Source: Parietaria judaica
Lineage: Eukaryota > Streptophyta > Magnoliopsida > Rosales > Urticaceae
Direction of reading: 5' to 3'
Assembly: GCA_954871525.1 (NCBI GenBank)
Contig: OX940862.1
Location: 13,970,501-14,034,500 of the forward strand
Length of the DNA: 64,000 bases
Below the pieces are notes generated by a model. It did not search any database. It saw only the letters and a program-made list of their open reading frames with translations, and had not been told where the DNA came from. This document shows, piece by piece, positions 1 through 12,165 of the stretch (position 1 is its first letter; every line of letters starts with the position of its first letter). Position numbers and translations under genes: made by a program.

Positions 1-463
1 TTTATTATATCGAGAATATTAATGTATCAATATTAAGAATATTAAGGGAGACTATGATTATGATCTAAAGATATTTTATCATAGTACCAATGTCATAAAT
101 TTTAAAGAGTAATGTCAACAACTTCTTAGAATAGTGATAATTAAAGCTGTAGAATCATATTTTAAAAAGACTACATAATTAGTGATGAAATTTTATCCTT
201 TTATTTAATGTGATTTCATATATATCTATATATATATATATATTTATCTTTTTATAGTGATTTATAATGATTTATGTAATTTTTTATATTGAATTATTAA
301 TTTATATATCACTTGGGACCTATATACTTACTATAGAAATTATTATCTTATAAATTTAGCGAATTATTAATTTAGCTAGTTAGGCCTGAGTCGGGACCGG
401 ACATAAATATTATTTAATCGCGACTATTAATTTATCGAGTATTAATTTATAGAGGTTCTACTG
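1..463 (-). mobile_element. Emigrant-like (pogo/Tc1-mariner) non-autonomous element, truncated by window start
   Basis: The right end reads TTTATAGAGGTTCTACTG at 446-463 and is followed by TA, the target expected for Tc1/mariner insertions. The body is the reverse complement of much of the complete element at 40581-41231, including the AATCGCGACTATTAATTTAT stretch near 417 and the GACTACATAATTAGTGATG stretch near 169. The other terminus lies outside the window. The terminal sequence resembles the Emigrant MITE family as I remember it; that family name is recall and was not searched. No transposase is present. Confidence 0.75.
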
Positions 464-590
464 TATATTTTTGTGTGGTATACTGGGAAGACAATAGAGA
501 AAAAAAAATAAGTTTGCGACATAAGAATAAAATAAAAAGTCATAAGCTATATATATATAAAAGAAAAACTATACGCGACACAGATACTAA

Positions 591-839
591 GGGAAACTTC
601 AATTTGTATGCCCGGTAGAGCATGTGTTTTTGGAAAAGTACCCGAGTTTGTTAAATTACAAAATTATGCCCCAACACACTTTTTGTCTTTACATAAACAC
701 TTTTAAACACTTTTAACTATGCTCCAAAAACTGTTGATGTTACATAAACATTTTTGGGGCACAGTTTTTTAATTTAGCAAACTCGGGTACTTTTCCAAAA
801 ACACATGCTCTACCGGGCTTACAAACTGAAGTTTCCCAA
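591..839. mobile_element. Hairpin MITE with terminal inverted repeats of about 60 bp
   Basis: The left arm starts GGGAAACTTCAATTTGTATG at 591 and continues through GCCCGGTAGAGCATGTG. The right arm is its reverse complement and ends GAAGTTTCCCAA near 839. The arms include a matching CCGAGTTTG/CAAACTCGG segment and flank a core of roughly 100 bp with no coding capacity. Flanking TA may be the target duplication, but the outer bases have drifted, so the exact ends and superfamily are unsure. Confidence 0.7.
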
Positions 840-1149
840 TATAATATATTTATCTCACGTTATAGACATGTACATTTTTTCGAGGTTATTTGGTACCTGT
901 CTAGACGTGAGAGAAAAATATTAGTATTTATCCGACTAAAACAAATAATAAATATTCAGCGTTAGATTTTCAAACACTCTTGATATTTATGCCGCCAATA
1001 CTCCTTAATTATATAAGATTTATCAAATGAAATGGCCAACTACCAATTTACTGAGATAAAATCACTCTTACATTTGGAGGGAATGAAACCGTTCAATTAT
1101 CAAAGGCATCTGTTTAACTGCGGCCTCGTTAATTGATTGCTCCTATTCA

Positions 1150-1620
1150 ATGTTGAGTGAGGTTCAAGCTTTGCATAAATATTGTGAGATCGTGCATGAT
1201 CAAAGAAAAATATATACTCATTGGTTGCCTCCTCCGCCCTCATTCATAAAGTTAAACATTGATGCATCGATTCAAACAACAAAGGCTAGATTATGCGGGG
1301 TATTCAGAAACACCGAGGAATTTGTCTTAGGCATTCTTGGATAAAAAAAAACAAGCGGTTGCACCTCGGTAGCGATGGGCAAAGCTGTGGTTATTCGCGC
1401 GGGGTTGTTGATGGCGCGTGCTCATGGGCTCGATAAGCTTATTATTGAATTTGATGTTAACATCATGGTGGAAACAAACAGTAAACCCTCATTGCCAAAC
1501 GATCTTAGCTCCATTACGGAAGACATTGAAAGCCTCCGCGATAAGTTTTACAATATCTCGTTCTCTTTTGTACCTAGAGATTGTAACTCGGTACAAAAGA
1601 GAACGGAATATTCCATTTAG
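1150..1620 (+). pseudogene. Degenerate LINE-type reverse transcriptase C-terminal RNase H domain
   Basis: One reading frame runs from 1150 to 1620 with a single in-frame TAA at 1342-1344. Before the stop it contains WLPPPPSFIKLNIDAS, matching the W-x-PP-x-K-x-N-x-D-x-S start of the plant RNase H-like (RVT_3) domain carried by LINE polyproteins. After the stop the same frame continues SGCTSVAMGKAVVIRAGLL, DKLIIEFD and ends FSFVPRDCNSV, the expected order for the rest of that domain. No reverse transcriptase or endonuclease domain is recognisable upstream and there is no intact start context, so this is a 3' relic. A perfect 16-bp inverted repeat (1559-1574 and 1590-1605) overlaps its end. Confidence 0.75.
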
Positions 1621-1639
1621 TGAGTTGCTATTTCGATGA

Positions 1640-2272
1640 CAATCCTGCGACAAGCTTATTCTTCGGCCTTTATTGATGAAAATTTTTATATTAAAAAAAA
1701 TAAAAATCACTTAAGGTAATTATAGAAGATTAGCTAAGCTTCTTAACTACATTCATTTCTCACTAATTCATGCCAAATAGAGTGATCCTATTTGTATCTT
1801 GAAATAAAGACAAACAATAATGTTCTTTAAAAATATTTATAAAAAATAAACAATGTGGGCCCAAAAGAATCCAATAACTGTTGTAAGCAAAACAATATTA
1901 CAAATTATCTAAAAACGACAAATAACTGGAAAAAGTTTTAAATGTTCTTGACCCATCTAGCCCTGTCACCCGAAAGTTATACAAAAAATACAAAGAAATT
2001 TTAAGTACAAAAAAATGAATCATAGGTACAATGACAAAATTACCCTCCCTTCCTCCCCTAAAAAAATTATCCTACGTCTTCTTCCCCAAACGATTTTGCA
2101 ACACTCCTATTCTACCTATATACACTAAACTTAAAGATAATAGATTTCACAATCATCAATTAAAGAATCTGCCCACTAATAATTAACCCTTCTATTAACT
2201 ACTATACTTGTATGTGCAAAGTGGAAAAAGGAGGGGTGAAAAATATGGCATGAAAGCAGATATCTTTCTTCA
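1640..2272. other. Intergenic AT-rich spacer, 3' side of the NDL gene
   Basis: No reading frame or structure here is persuasive. It probably contains the 3' UTR of the minus-strand NDL gene next to 2273. The rest is AT-rich with short A tracts. Confidence 0.5.
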
Positions 2273-5205
2273 TTATGCTCGGGTTTTGATCGGCTTGAGC
2301 TTTATTCCCAGGCTCTCCGGGGAGAGTAGCTCCGGGGCTATGCAAGATCGGTTCGTCGGGCTGGTAGGGTTCGAGCCGTTGCTCGATGAGCTGCAAAAGT
2401 GCGGGATTCGGTAGAGCCCAAATCCCATTAGGAATAGCTCAATCGGGACGATCATGGCGTAGGGGTGCTCTTCGGTCACTAACGATCCACACCCTTGAAC
2501 CTGCACAGGAAATGCAAGATCAATATCGTAAAATGTTAAGGAATGAGAGGAAGTATTGGAGCAAATAGCCAGCTTGGTTTGGCTACGTGCGAATCTGATC
2601 ATTTATATAAAAGTTACATTTTTTTTACCCTAATTACGGGGGTAATGTCTGATTTAAATAACGATTTCGCAAATGTCATGCCATAGCAAAACTTGAGTTT
2701 GAGCTAAAAAAATTGGCAGACACAAAGAGCAAGTTAGTAAAAACACACCTCTACTAGAGCGCAGCTTTTTCTATCCAATTTGGTACTCATATGCAACGCT
2801 TCGGCGTGAAACGGACTACTTTCGCCCACAAAGACGAGTGTCTTGCATTGCAGATTCTTGAACCCGTCCGTAAGGTCACGCCTCCTATTTGAATAAAGCG
2901 TTGAGCATGTCATTACACATTGCGATTTGATTAGGGAAAACAAGACCAAAACCGTTGGAGGAAGGCTTTACACTTCTACTCCACGGGGATTAAACTATAG
3001 AAGAGAGCACGAACGCATTACTCATTGATCGCTTGGAGGAAACGCATCACATTTAAACTCTGTCTTTCATCCAGCAACTGCAACGAAATAGCATGATAAA
3101 ATAATATCAAAAGAAATAATATAAAATCTTCACTGAAAAATTCATAGTATATTATAATAATATAAAAAAGGGTTTCTACCCTTCGGCAAGATTGTATTAT
3201 GTCTGATTCTCCGCCCTGAAGGCCGCATCTAAGCTCCTGAGACAAGGACGTAAACGTTACATAAAAATCGTAAAATTTGAAGACATCCTTTGAGAGTAAG
3301 AGCTGAATACCTTACTAAAGTAGCGTTGGAGTAAGCATTCCTTCAACACGCCACACATGCCGTAGAAGTATAACAGGTTCATCAAAACCTGTAGAGGTTG
3401 AGAAATTAACGTTAGCAACAAACACAAGTTTAATAATAATTTTCTTTTTTCCTCTAGTGTTATAACTTAATAATACTAAATTAGAATATAACCTTGTTGT
3501 AAACCCATTCAGTCCACGAAGGTGCTTTGCAAACAGGAGATACGAGAATTAGTCCTAGAACCCGTTCTTGGTACTTCATCTGTGAAAGAAGTTACATTCT
3601 GTAACATTAGTCACAATTTATTTTATGTTATCAGGTTATTTAGTTACATTTAATTAAAATTAAATGTGTGGATATTAGTTATATAATAGTGGTTATTAAG
3701 TTTTAAGGTTTGATAACTAGGTTTAAGCTCGACCCGTAATGTGGTAATGCTTCGTCCATGAGAAAGGAAGCCGAGAATTCTTAGTACACTAGTTAAGTAA
3801 TTTAGCCTATATCTCTCTACAAGTAGATATAGTCTAATGGCGAGGCCGATATCCCAAGATCGAAACAGAGCATTCGCGACAAAAAAGCTTAATAAAAAGT
3901 CTTCCGTGGCAATGACTTACCGCAAAGAGAGTAAGGATGTAAGCTCCTGCAGTTACACCGAAGCACATGATCTCTCTCAGTCTGGTTATGTCAGAAAACA
4001 AGGATGGAGAATTAATAAAATACGAATTCGAGTGTTCTCGTGTCCAAAATTCAGTGAAACAATAGACGCCATGAAGATACGAAACTAGGTTAATTGTCAA
4101 GTAGGACTCGGAGACATCAGTTATACAACAAACTTGAAATTCGCATACTCCTAGACAGAACATCCTAGGTTTAACACCGCCCATCTCATCGAACATCGTA
4201 TAATCTCAAACTTAACATTTCATTAAACTAACGAATTTCTGCTAAAAGTTAGTCCACAAGGCAACTCTGAGAGTCCAAGAAATCCAATTCTATAAAGCCA
4301 TTTTCTTTGATAGATACAATCCTATATGCAATAACATATCTAATGTAGAAAATAATATTTCTAAGAATCACAGCAACAATAGGCTCTTCATAAAAAAATT
4401 AAAAAAATTATGGCCTATGAATTTAATCCAATAGACGAAATACAATAGGAATTACCCAAAAAAATCCAGGACTTCGACGATTTGATCGGCAAGATCGTCC
4501 ACGCTAAGAACAGGAAGATCCGAAGAAATCACATCGGCCCCTAACTAGAAAATTAAAACGAACGGCGAAACAGAAATGGCATCAGAAATCATCAAAATGG
4601 AACAAAACAGCCACGATAAAGATAAACGGACAAGAATTATCCGACCTCGTGACCGGGAGCGTCAATGTGATAAATGCAGAAGTTGTGAAGCAGCAAAGAA
4701 GCTGCGTCCTCGCAGAACAAGAGGCCCTGGAAGCAAGACATGTCTGCCAAAACAAGGACCCCCCAAACTTTATTTTCGTGTGCATTTTTAGTAAAAATAT
4801 GAATTCGTTGACAAAATTATCCTTAAAAAGGGAGCCTAAAATGGAAATTAAGCTATAACTACAACGTTTCTACTAATAGTGAAGCATAAACTACCACTCA
4901 AACTCAAACTGAGAGCACATTTACAAAAGTAGAACATTTTTGGAAGCTTGGAAGTCGAAACATACAATTGAGAGCAACATCTGAGTAGGTAATCAGAGCA
5001 GGCTTCACTTGATCTCCGCAAACGAACACCGAGATTAAGCCTTTGCTCGTTTTCACCACATGCTCCTGCAAAACAAAGCCACATTGAGATGATGAATCAA
5101 ACGAGTATGGAAGCTTTCTTGGCGAGTTCTTGGTCGATTTCTCACCTTCCCGCCAATTGGAACCAAGTCGACATCAATGGAAACTGAGTCGCTCGACTCG
5201 CCCAT
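2273..5205 (-). CDS. NDL: NDR family protein (N-MYC downregulated-like, NDL), 11 exons
   Basis: Coding exons in order are 5205-5146, 5065-4966, 4743-4646, 4544-4456, 3981-3921, 3579-3493, 3388-3311, 3236-3180, 3077-3022, 2881-2749 and 2500-2273. They sum to 1047 nt, or 348 residues, the usual NDL length. The start reads [20 protein letters not shown]. The alpha/beta-hydrolase fold is shown by [12 protein letters not shown], by a nucleophile-elbow segment GVTAG (about residues 124-128) with threonine where a hydrolase would have serine, and by [20 protein letters not shown]. The C-terminus ends [16 protein letters not shown]. In Arabidopsis, NDL proteins bind the G-protein beta subunit AGB1 and affect auxin transport; this is family knowledge. 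Introns follow GT-AG, with unusual donors GTCGG (exon 3) and GTTAT (exon 6). Exon 4 needs the acceptor TCTAG at 4545-4549. The 5' leader is rich in GAA. Confidence 0.93.
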
Positions 5206-5783
5206 GATTCAGTCACCGACCATGAAACGAAAAGCTTCAATAAATTTATAACAAAAATTCTCTCCGAATTTTCTTCTTCTTCTTCTTTCGTTTTCTCTGT
5301 TCTTTCTTCTCTCGCAATATTCCTCAAAATGACGTAAACGCCCTCGGCAAAGCGACGAAATTGCGGGGCGAAACCTTACTCTTTTTAGCAAGTGTGACGA
5401 TTCTGTCCCCGAGGCGAGGATTTAGGTGTTCGTGTTTTTGCCGATTCTGGGCGGGCCAGGTGACCGTTGGGATGGGTACAACGGTCATCCCGCCGTACAG
5501 TTATCCTGCGGCAGTACGCGGGGGGCAGTTCGGGAATTTCGTATACCGACATGGAAAAACGACGTCGTGGCGCGATGCGGTACGGTCACATTCGTAATTG
5601 CGCGTGAAGCATATTACAGCTGTATGACACCTGGAAGCAGTCAAGAAAAGGGAAGCCCGGAGTTACTCTGTCGCTGTGTGCCAGCTCACCACTCTCCGTG
5701 CTAATGCTTGTTGAGTAACCACATACGACAAAATTAATATACATTTATTTATCTATTAATTTATTTACATTACATTAGTCAAA
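5206..5783. other. 5' leader and promoter region of NDL, then spacer
   Basis: On the minus strand the bases just upstream of the NDL ATG form a purine-rich GAA/AGA leader (about 5265-5310). Further out, 5340-5700 is unusually GC-rich for the window but carries no protein I recognise. A 9-bp direct repeat flanking the next element starts at 5775. Confidence 0.45.
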
Positions 5784-6714
5784 GGATAAATTGCGGCTAA
5801 TATACCTAAAGTTTAATCTTCTGCGGATTATGTACCCAATGTTTATTTTCAGCGACTAAAGAACCCAATGTTTGATCCGTTAGACATTTTCGTGTTTTCC
5901 GTCAGTTGACCGTAAGAGAGTTATCCTCCTCTATATGTACACTTTTTTTTTTTGTATTTTTGACATAACTCACTCATTTTTTATCTAAATTTTATCTACA
6001 ACTTTGGTGTTTTAAGTTTTGTAAATAAGTTTTATAAAAATACTAAATTTCAAATACAACGTAAAACTCGACATTATTTTAATGCAAAATATATGTTTCG
6101 ATCAAAATTTTAATATACTTAATGAATTTTTATGATGAAACTTAAAAGTAAAAAGTTATAGATAAATATTTTATCTTTCTAACGAGGGTTTATTTATAAA
6201 TTTTGGACAAAAAATGAGTGAGTTATGCCAAAAATATGAAAGATGTGATGTGAAATAATCTTTCATGTTTTTGGCATAACTCGCTCATTTTTTGTCTAAA
6301 TTTTATAAATAAATGCGCGTTGGAGAGATAAAAAATTTATCTAAAACTTTTTAGTTTTACGTTTCATCACAAAAAGTAATTAAGTATGTTAAAATTTGCT
6401 CGAAACAATATTTTGCATTAAACTAATGTCCAGCTTTACGTTGTAATTAAAATTTCATATTTTAAAAAACTTTTTTTACAAAACTTAAAACATCAAAGTT
6501 ATAGATCTATCTCTTATCTTTTCAACTATATGTCGTGCATAAATTTTTGACAAATAATGAGTGAGTTATGCAAAAAATACAAAAAGTGTACATATAGAGG
6601 AGGATAACTCTCTAACGATCAACTGACGAAAAACAGAAAAATATCTAACGGATCAAACATTAGGTACATTAGCCGCCGAAAATAAACATTGGGTACACTA
6701 GCCGCAGTTTACCC
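5784..6714. mobile_element. Foldback MULE-type element, 931 bp, long terminal inverted repeats
   Basis: The left end reads GGATAAATTGCGGCTAATAT and the right end is its diverged reverse complement, ending GGTACACTAGCCGCAGTTTACCC over the last bases. The arms cover almost the whole element, about 460 bp each, meeting near 6250; both carry GTTATCCTCCTCTATATGTA-type sequence and the phrase AACTCACTCATTTTTT. It is flanked by TTAGTCAAA (5775-5783) and ATAGTCAAA (6715-6723), a 9-bp target duplication with one mismatch, as expected for Mutator-like elements. No transposase is present. Confidence 0.85.
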
Positions 6715-6723
6715 ATAGTCAAA

Positions 6724-7193
6724 TAGCAACCTTTTATTTATAATAAAGTAAGTTTCGATTGAAGTATTTAATTTTTTTTTTTAATTATATGCTTAAAATA
6801 TTTCTTTTTGTTAGTTAATGTACTTAAGACTCAAGTTTCATTCGTTAATGAATTTGTTTCACTCTCTTTTTTTTTCTTTTTTTTTTTTTAAGAAATTTGT
6901 TTCACTCTCTTATATTCAAGTTTCACTATTAATTTTTGTTTGATACGTTGCCATGTCATCCAACCGCATCAGCCTCGTATGCCACGTACTACATTGTTTT
7001 CTTAATTTTTACTTTTATAAATAATTTTTTAATCTATAATTTATATTTAAAATATTTTTTTACTATAGATCCCGCATCACCCTCTCGCTTTAAACCCAAT
7101 TTCATTGATGAACAAAAACTATGCAAATCAACCCAGCTTCATTGGAATCCAACCCGTTAGTGGTGGATTCCTTGACAAGCTTAGCTTCGCATA
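6724..7193. other. Intergenic spacer, no gene seen
   Basis: AT-rich sequence with T tracts near 6770 and 6860. A short frame at 6936-7160 shows no family similarity and unfavourable composition. Nothing is supported. Confidence 0.5.
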
Positions 7194-7201
7194 AGTGAAA
7201 G

Positions 7202-8009
7202 CAGTGGCGGAGCCAGGATTTCAATTCAGGTGGTGCTTTACGTAAACTTTTAACAATTTTTAAAAATAATATATTAATTATTTAAGTTTTCAAGCACATA
7301 TATAACAACAATCTTCAATACTAAAAAATATAATGGTACAAAAATGTAACATAACTTGCAAATTAAAAATAGTAAGTTCTTATGCCAATTTTAACGTTTA
7401 CGATTATTTGTGAATGAAATTTTATAAGAACTGATAATGATAATATTGCGACTTTTACTATAAAAAATTATTAAGAACTTTTGTCTCTATTGTATAGCAC
7501 AAAATAAAAAAATATAAAACTTTTTTCTAAAATAATAATAATTATTTTTACTAAGTAGATAATTAAAGTTTGTATTTTCAAGCACATAAATAATAATAAA
7601 TTTTGAATTAAAAAATATAATTAGTATGAAAATGTGATATAGCTTACAAATTAAAAGTGTCAGTGTAAATTTTAAAATAACAAAATAGATAAAACTACTT
7701 AATTAAAATAGGATTAAAAAAGAAGAAGGTAATAATAAATAAGAGTTATTAGTTGAAAAAAAATAATAGTGTGAAAAAGGTGTGTAAACAAGGGTCGAAC
7801 CTGTGACCGAAGTTCATTTCTAGTATGATCAGCCAACTAACATACTCTATTTGGTTGTCCACCACACTGTGTAACTTTAACGCTATTTATATTGTTTCTA
7901 CCAATTTTGATTTTTTTTTTCAAAAAAAAAAAAATCTCGATTAAATTTTGAAGCGCGGTTTTCAGGTGCAGCCCGTATATACACTGACTAATGAATAGCT
8001 CCGCCACTG
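7202..8009. mobile_element. hAT-type non-autonomous element, 808 bp
   Basis: The ends are CAGTGGCGGAGC at 7202 and GCTCCGCCACTG ending at 8009, a 12-bp terminal inverted repeat. It is flanked by a perfect 8-bp duplication AGTGAAAG at 7194-7201 and 8010-8017, the hAT signature. The interior is AT-rich and non-coding; the phrase GGGTCGAACCTGTGACC near 7791 is common in plant repeats and is not part of a tRNA here. Confidence 0.88.
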
Positions 8010-8017
8010 AGTGAAAG

Positions 8018-11000
8018 GGCCATGCATGGACATTACTATCCGCTCATAAAAAAACGACGTACTTGATCAAGATAATTAAAAAGTGTAGCCTAGCTGAAAT
8101 CGTGGGGCATAATTGGTGCCTTGATGTACATTATGTAGACGCGTTATGCATAATAATAACGTTAATCACGGTCATTTTGCTCTCTAAATGATTGATTCCT
8201 CAACTATTGGCTATATCTTATTCTTAGGTAAAGGCTAAGGGTACCTATTGTTGGTGTACAAGACTATCATTTATAAATAATAAGTGGGTTATCTCTACAC
8301 GTTTAGCAAAAACCCAACGGGTCTAGCCAATTGAGCTGTTTGTAAGACAATCGCAAACCAAGCTCATTTGAAAAATACCCAAAAGTCTTCGGAGTGAATA
8401 GTTAGTCACAACCAGCTCGCAGCTTGTACGAGCTCGATGTTAATTACTCGCCTAGTTGATGCATGCGTAGTAAAACACTTTAAATCAATACAGTTATTAA
8501 TCAAAATCAGTTATTCAAAAAAAAAAACTAATATTATAATGGATATTGAGACGTATTTGATTGACAACATTAAAGAATATAATCATAGCCAAACAAGGAC
8601 ACATAGAGTTATAAATAGAAGGGTAAAGATCGTAAGAATCCATATTAAATTACATTCATGCATGGCGAGTTAATATACTCTTGTATGTTTCACCTTTCAA
8701 CAATTTTTTGTACTTAGTCGAATGGTACTAAGAACAAAATCAATAAACGCAAGAAGACATGATTGATAGCAAGCTAAGAGTGTACCTTTTTCTTATAATT
8801 ACGGCATGTTCATATATAGAAAATCGGCATCGTGCAAGTTTATAATACTCTTTTGATAAATTTAATAATTTATTTGTTCGTGATATTATTATTTTTGCTT
8901 CTAACCAATAAACGAGAACAATTTTTTTTTTTATTTTTTTTGCTACGTAAGTTCACTATAACTTGTTGGTTCAATTAGTTCTGTTTTTGCCAACTATAAA
9001 TGTAATTATTGATATTGCATTTTGTTCTTACCAGACAAATTCATGTTATGAAAAGAGAAATTAAAGTACGCCACATGCATAGGCAGGACTAGGATTATGA
9101 CTCGTGGGGTCTGTTAAAATTTGTAGTGAAAATAATAATTTTTTTTTATTATTATTTTTAAAGTAGCACTAAGAAGAACCAACTTTTATTAATAGGAGGG
9201 TTCAAATCCTGGCCACTCCCACTTTAATCCCTCAACGAAAAAGATTAACGAATTTAAATTTAGTAATTACAAATTACAATGACATATTTTACATTGAAAA
9301 TTTGAGCGGCCAAAAGAAAAATAAGTATGGATTTCGATAGCACGTATAGCTCTTGATAGTGCGTATGCGTAAATAATTTTGAAGCAAATATCTCCTTAAC
9401 TATAAAAAAAAAAAAAAAAAAAGATCTCTAAAATAGCATGATCCAATCAAAACCGAATTCAACTGTGATGGGTCCAAAACCTATAATTCACGTTTTATAA
9501 GTTGGGCTTGGTCCATGCGTTCAATTTACACAACATATACATACCTTATAATTTAGTAAATCGGTTTCAATTTTTTGTTCGAATTTAATTCATAACAAAA
9601 AACACTGAAAAATGTGCAAGATAAAGAATATGTATTAAAATATTTTAAAAACTTTATGTAATATGTTTTGTATATATATATATATATATATAAAGAAGTG
9701 ACTTTCATGGTCATTAAGACTAAGAGACAATTGGGCCACCGCATGAAAGCATGACAATAATTGATTCATTCAACAAATAATTATTTGAAGTGTCTTCAAA
9801 GATAAGTGCTTTCATTATCCCTAGTCTTATAATTAATTAATTAAACATCTCCTGATCAAATCTCAGATATGTTAATGTATTTGGAAGCAAAAAAAATAAT
9901 TTAGTTTACCTTTTAAGGATGAGCATTCTTTTTTCTATACAATTTCTGTTGTATTCGTATTTATATTTTATATATGTGTTGGTGACGGATGAGCATGTTT
10001 TATAAATCGGTATATGTATAATAGAAAAAATAGTCTCTCGTAATTTTTTTAAAATCTTCAAAATGTATTCAATTGTTTCTTCATTTTTATCCTTCAAATT
10101 TGTATTAACATGCTTACTCGATCGTCCAACAAATAATGCTTAGCCCCTCGGAATTTTGTATCTCCCGTCCGGCGTCCGCTCCTGATCCTGGGCGCTAGGA
10201 ATTGACCCGCCTACCTAATTTGGTATTTTATATTGATAAGTGGATTATAATATAAAAAATGGCGGGTTTTGCCTGGGCAATGGCATTATGATTTTTCTCC
10301 TTCATTAATAGCATAAATTGATTGATGTAAGACTTTGAAGAAGCGTATTACTTCATTTCATAGTTTTCATAATATTAATTGGCTACTTAATATGAGTCAT
10401 GCTACGTGAAGTATACAACGTATTTAATAGTAGCATTGCATGTATGCCCTACATCGAAAGAAATACTTGGACAAACAGATATTTATTTTCTTGGATCTTG
10501 AGTTAGGGCTGAATTTGAGGTCACATTTCTCCATATAACTATAAATTTATTGCTTTCTTCAACAGTCAACTGTATTTACTATTGACAGTCAGCTATATAC
10601 GATTTATCTATTAATTAACGATTTGATTTTTTGTTAGTAAACAAAGACCGGTAAAGGAGATTTATTTATACATTCTGGATATGACTTAATGTATTTTTCT
10701 TATAAAATATTATTAAATGATAATCATAATTCCGATTCTCCAAATTAAAAAGTAACGAAAACTACAATCCTCATTCTATGGAAGAAAATGAAAAAAAACT
10801 ACGATCCATTCTTGTTTTCTTAAATTTTTAAACATGAATTCGAATATACTGAATTTGTGTATTAACAAAATTACCCACAAACAAGTGTTAGGAATATGGT
10901 AAAACAGAAAGAAAAAAAAAGTGAATGCAAAAAAAAAAAAAAGGTGATATAGAGAATTATAGTTGTTTATTTTAGGAGGAGAGTTACATTACATCCACTC

Positions 11001-12165
11001 GATGCTTGCAAATTATTTTCACCATAATAAGACGGAGTTTTTGATGAATATAACTTTCTTTCTCATGCTCTCTTTGGGCGATTCCTACTATATAATTCAA
11101 TGCAAGCCGAAAATTAAATTCACCAAATACATTTGAAAATTATAAATATTAAAAAAAATGAGTTTGAAAATGATTTTTTTTTTCTTTCAGAAGAGCAAGT
11201 ACATACACACAATCTGCTTATCTTTGATATTCCAAAACAGACATTCTTAAAATGATCAAGTCATATAAGTACAGTTTTTGTAATAAATAGTAATGAATTG
11301 CTATAAATGGTTTGCTCTCATTTATGTGAGAAAGGCAAGTGTGTAACTGCCTATTGGAAATTGCACTACACTTATTACTCACTCATAAATGGCAAATGAG
11401 AAATCTCTAAGCAAACTAGTTATATCTGAAGCCTATTATTATTGACTATTGAGTCTACAAACACTTCATTCATTATTCTTTTTGTTTCTAATTCACTCAC
11501 ATTCTTTAGAGACATAAATGGTTTTCTTTTGCAGAGAGATTTTGCAACTAAATCCCAAGTCAGAAAAGTTTTCAACTAAAAAAACCGGCACCGGAGTTCT
11601 GGTTCCACCGCATTATCACACAGCAGTTATGATAAGGCCCGAGATCGAAGTATAGTAACCCGATAAAGATCTTTGCGCCTCTCTCATTAAGATATTGAAT
11701 AGACCGATAGCATGTCTTCCTAATGCAAGTGAATACACCCGAAACATATAGAATGCAGTTAATCTCGCGGGGGGAAAAGCAATTATTGCAAAAAGCGGCG
11801 AATACAACCACCAGAAAACGAACACGGTTAGTTCTTTTGGAAGTTTTTTTTTTCTTCTGTTCAAGACATTTCAAATCAATTTCTCGAAATCCGTTAGTGA
11901 ATTCTGACCAGAATTCAAAATCCATGTAGAAAAAACCAGAAAATTTGCAGATGCTGATGAACTTGTACTCCAAAGCCCAGATATCAATTCACAGAAATAT
12001 ATTTGATAATAGTTAGAAAGTAGAAAAAAAAATTTAAATTAATAAACTATCTGATCTATTATATAGCCTCAAAATTACTATTCAATATAAAAAAATAAAA
12101 AGGATAATCAACAATGAAGAAGAAATAACAAATGGATCCACATACAATTCAATCTCTCTTTCTCT
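8018..12165. other. Gene-poor spacer between the hAT element and DUF868 gene 1
   Basis: Mostly AT-rich DNA with homopolymer A/T tracts (8921-8940, 9403-9420, 10930-10943) and a TA microsatellite at 9673-9692. A moderately GC-rich stretch at 11572-11990 lies just 3' of the minus-strand DUF868 gene and may be its 3' UTR; it contains overlapping minus-strand frames without recognisable similarity. A short GC patch at 10139-10215 is unexplained. Confidence 0.45.

Noticed and set aside
7791..7808. GGGTCGAACCTGTGACC resembling a tRNA T-arm
   Set aside because: It lies inside the hAT MITE and has no tRNA context.
9196..9225. GGGTTCAAATCCTGGCC resembling a tRNA B box or SINE promoter
   Set aside because: No cloverleaf, acceptor stem or A box is present at suitable distance.
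11572..11973. 133-residue minus-strand frame just below DUF868 gene 1
   Set aside because: Overlapping frames compete, no similarity; more likely 3' UTR of DUF868 gene 1.
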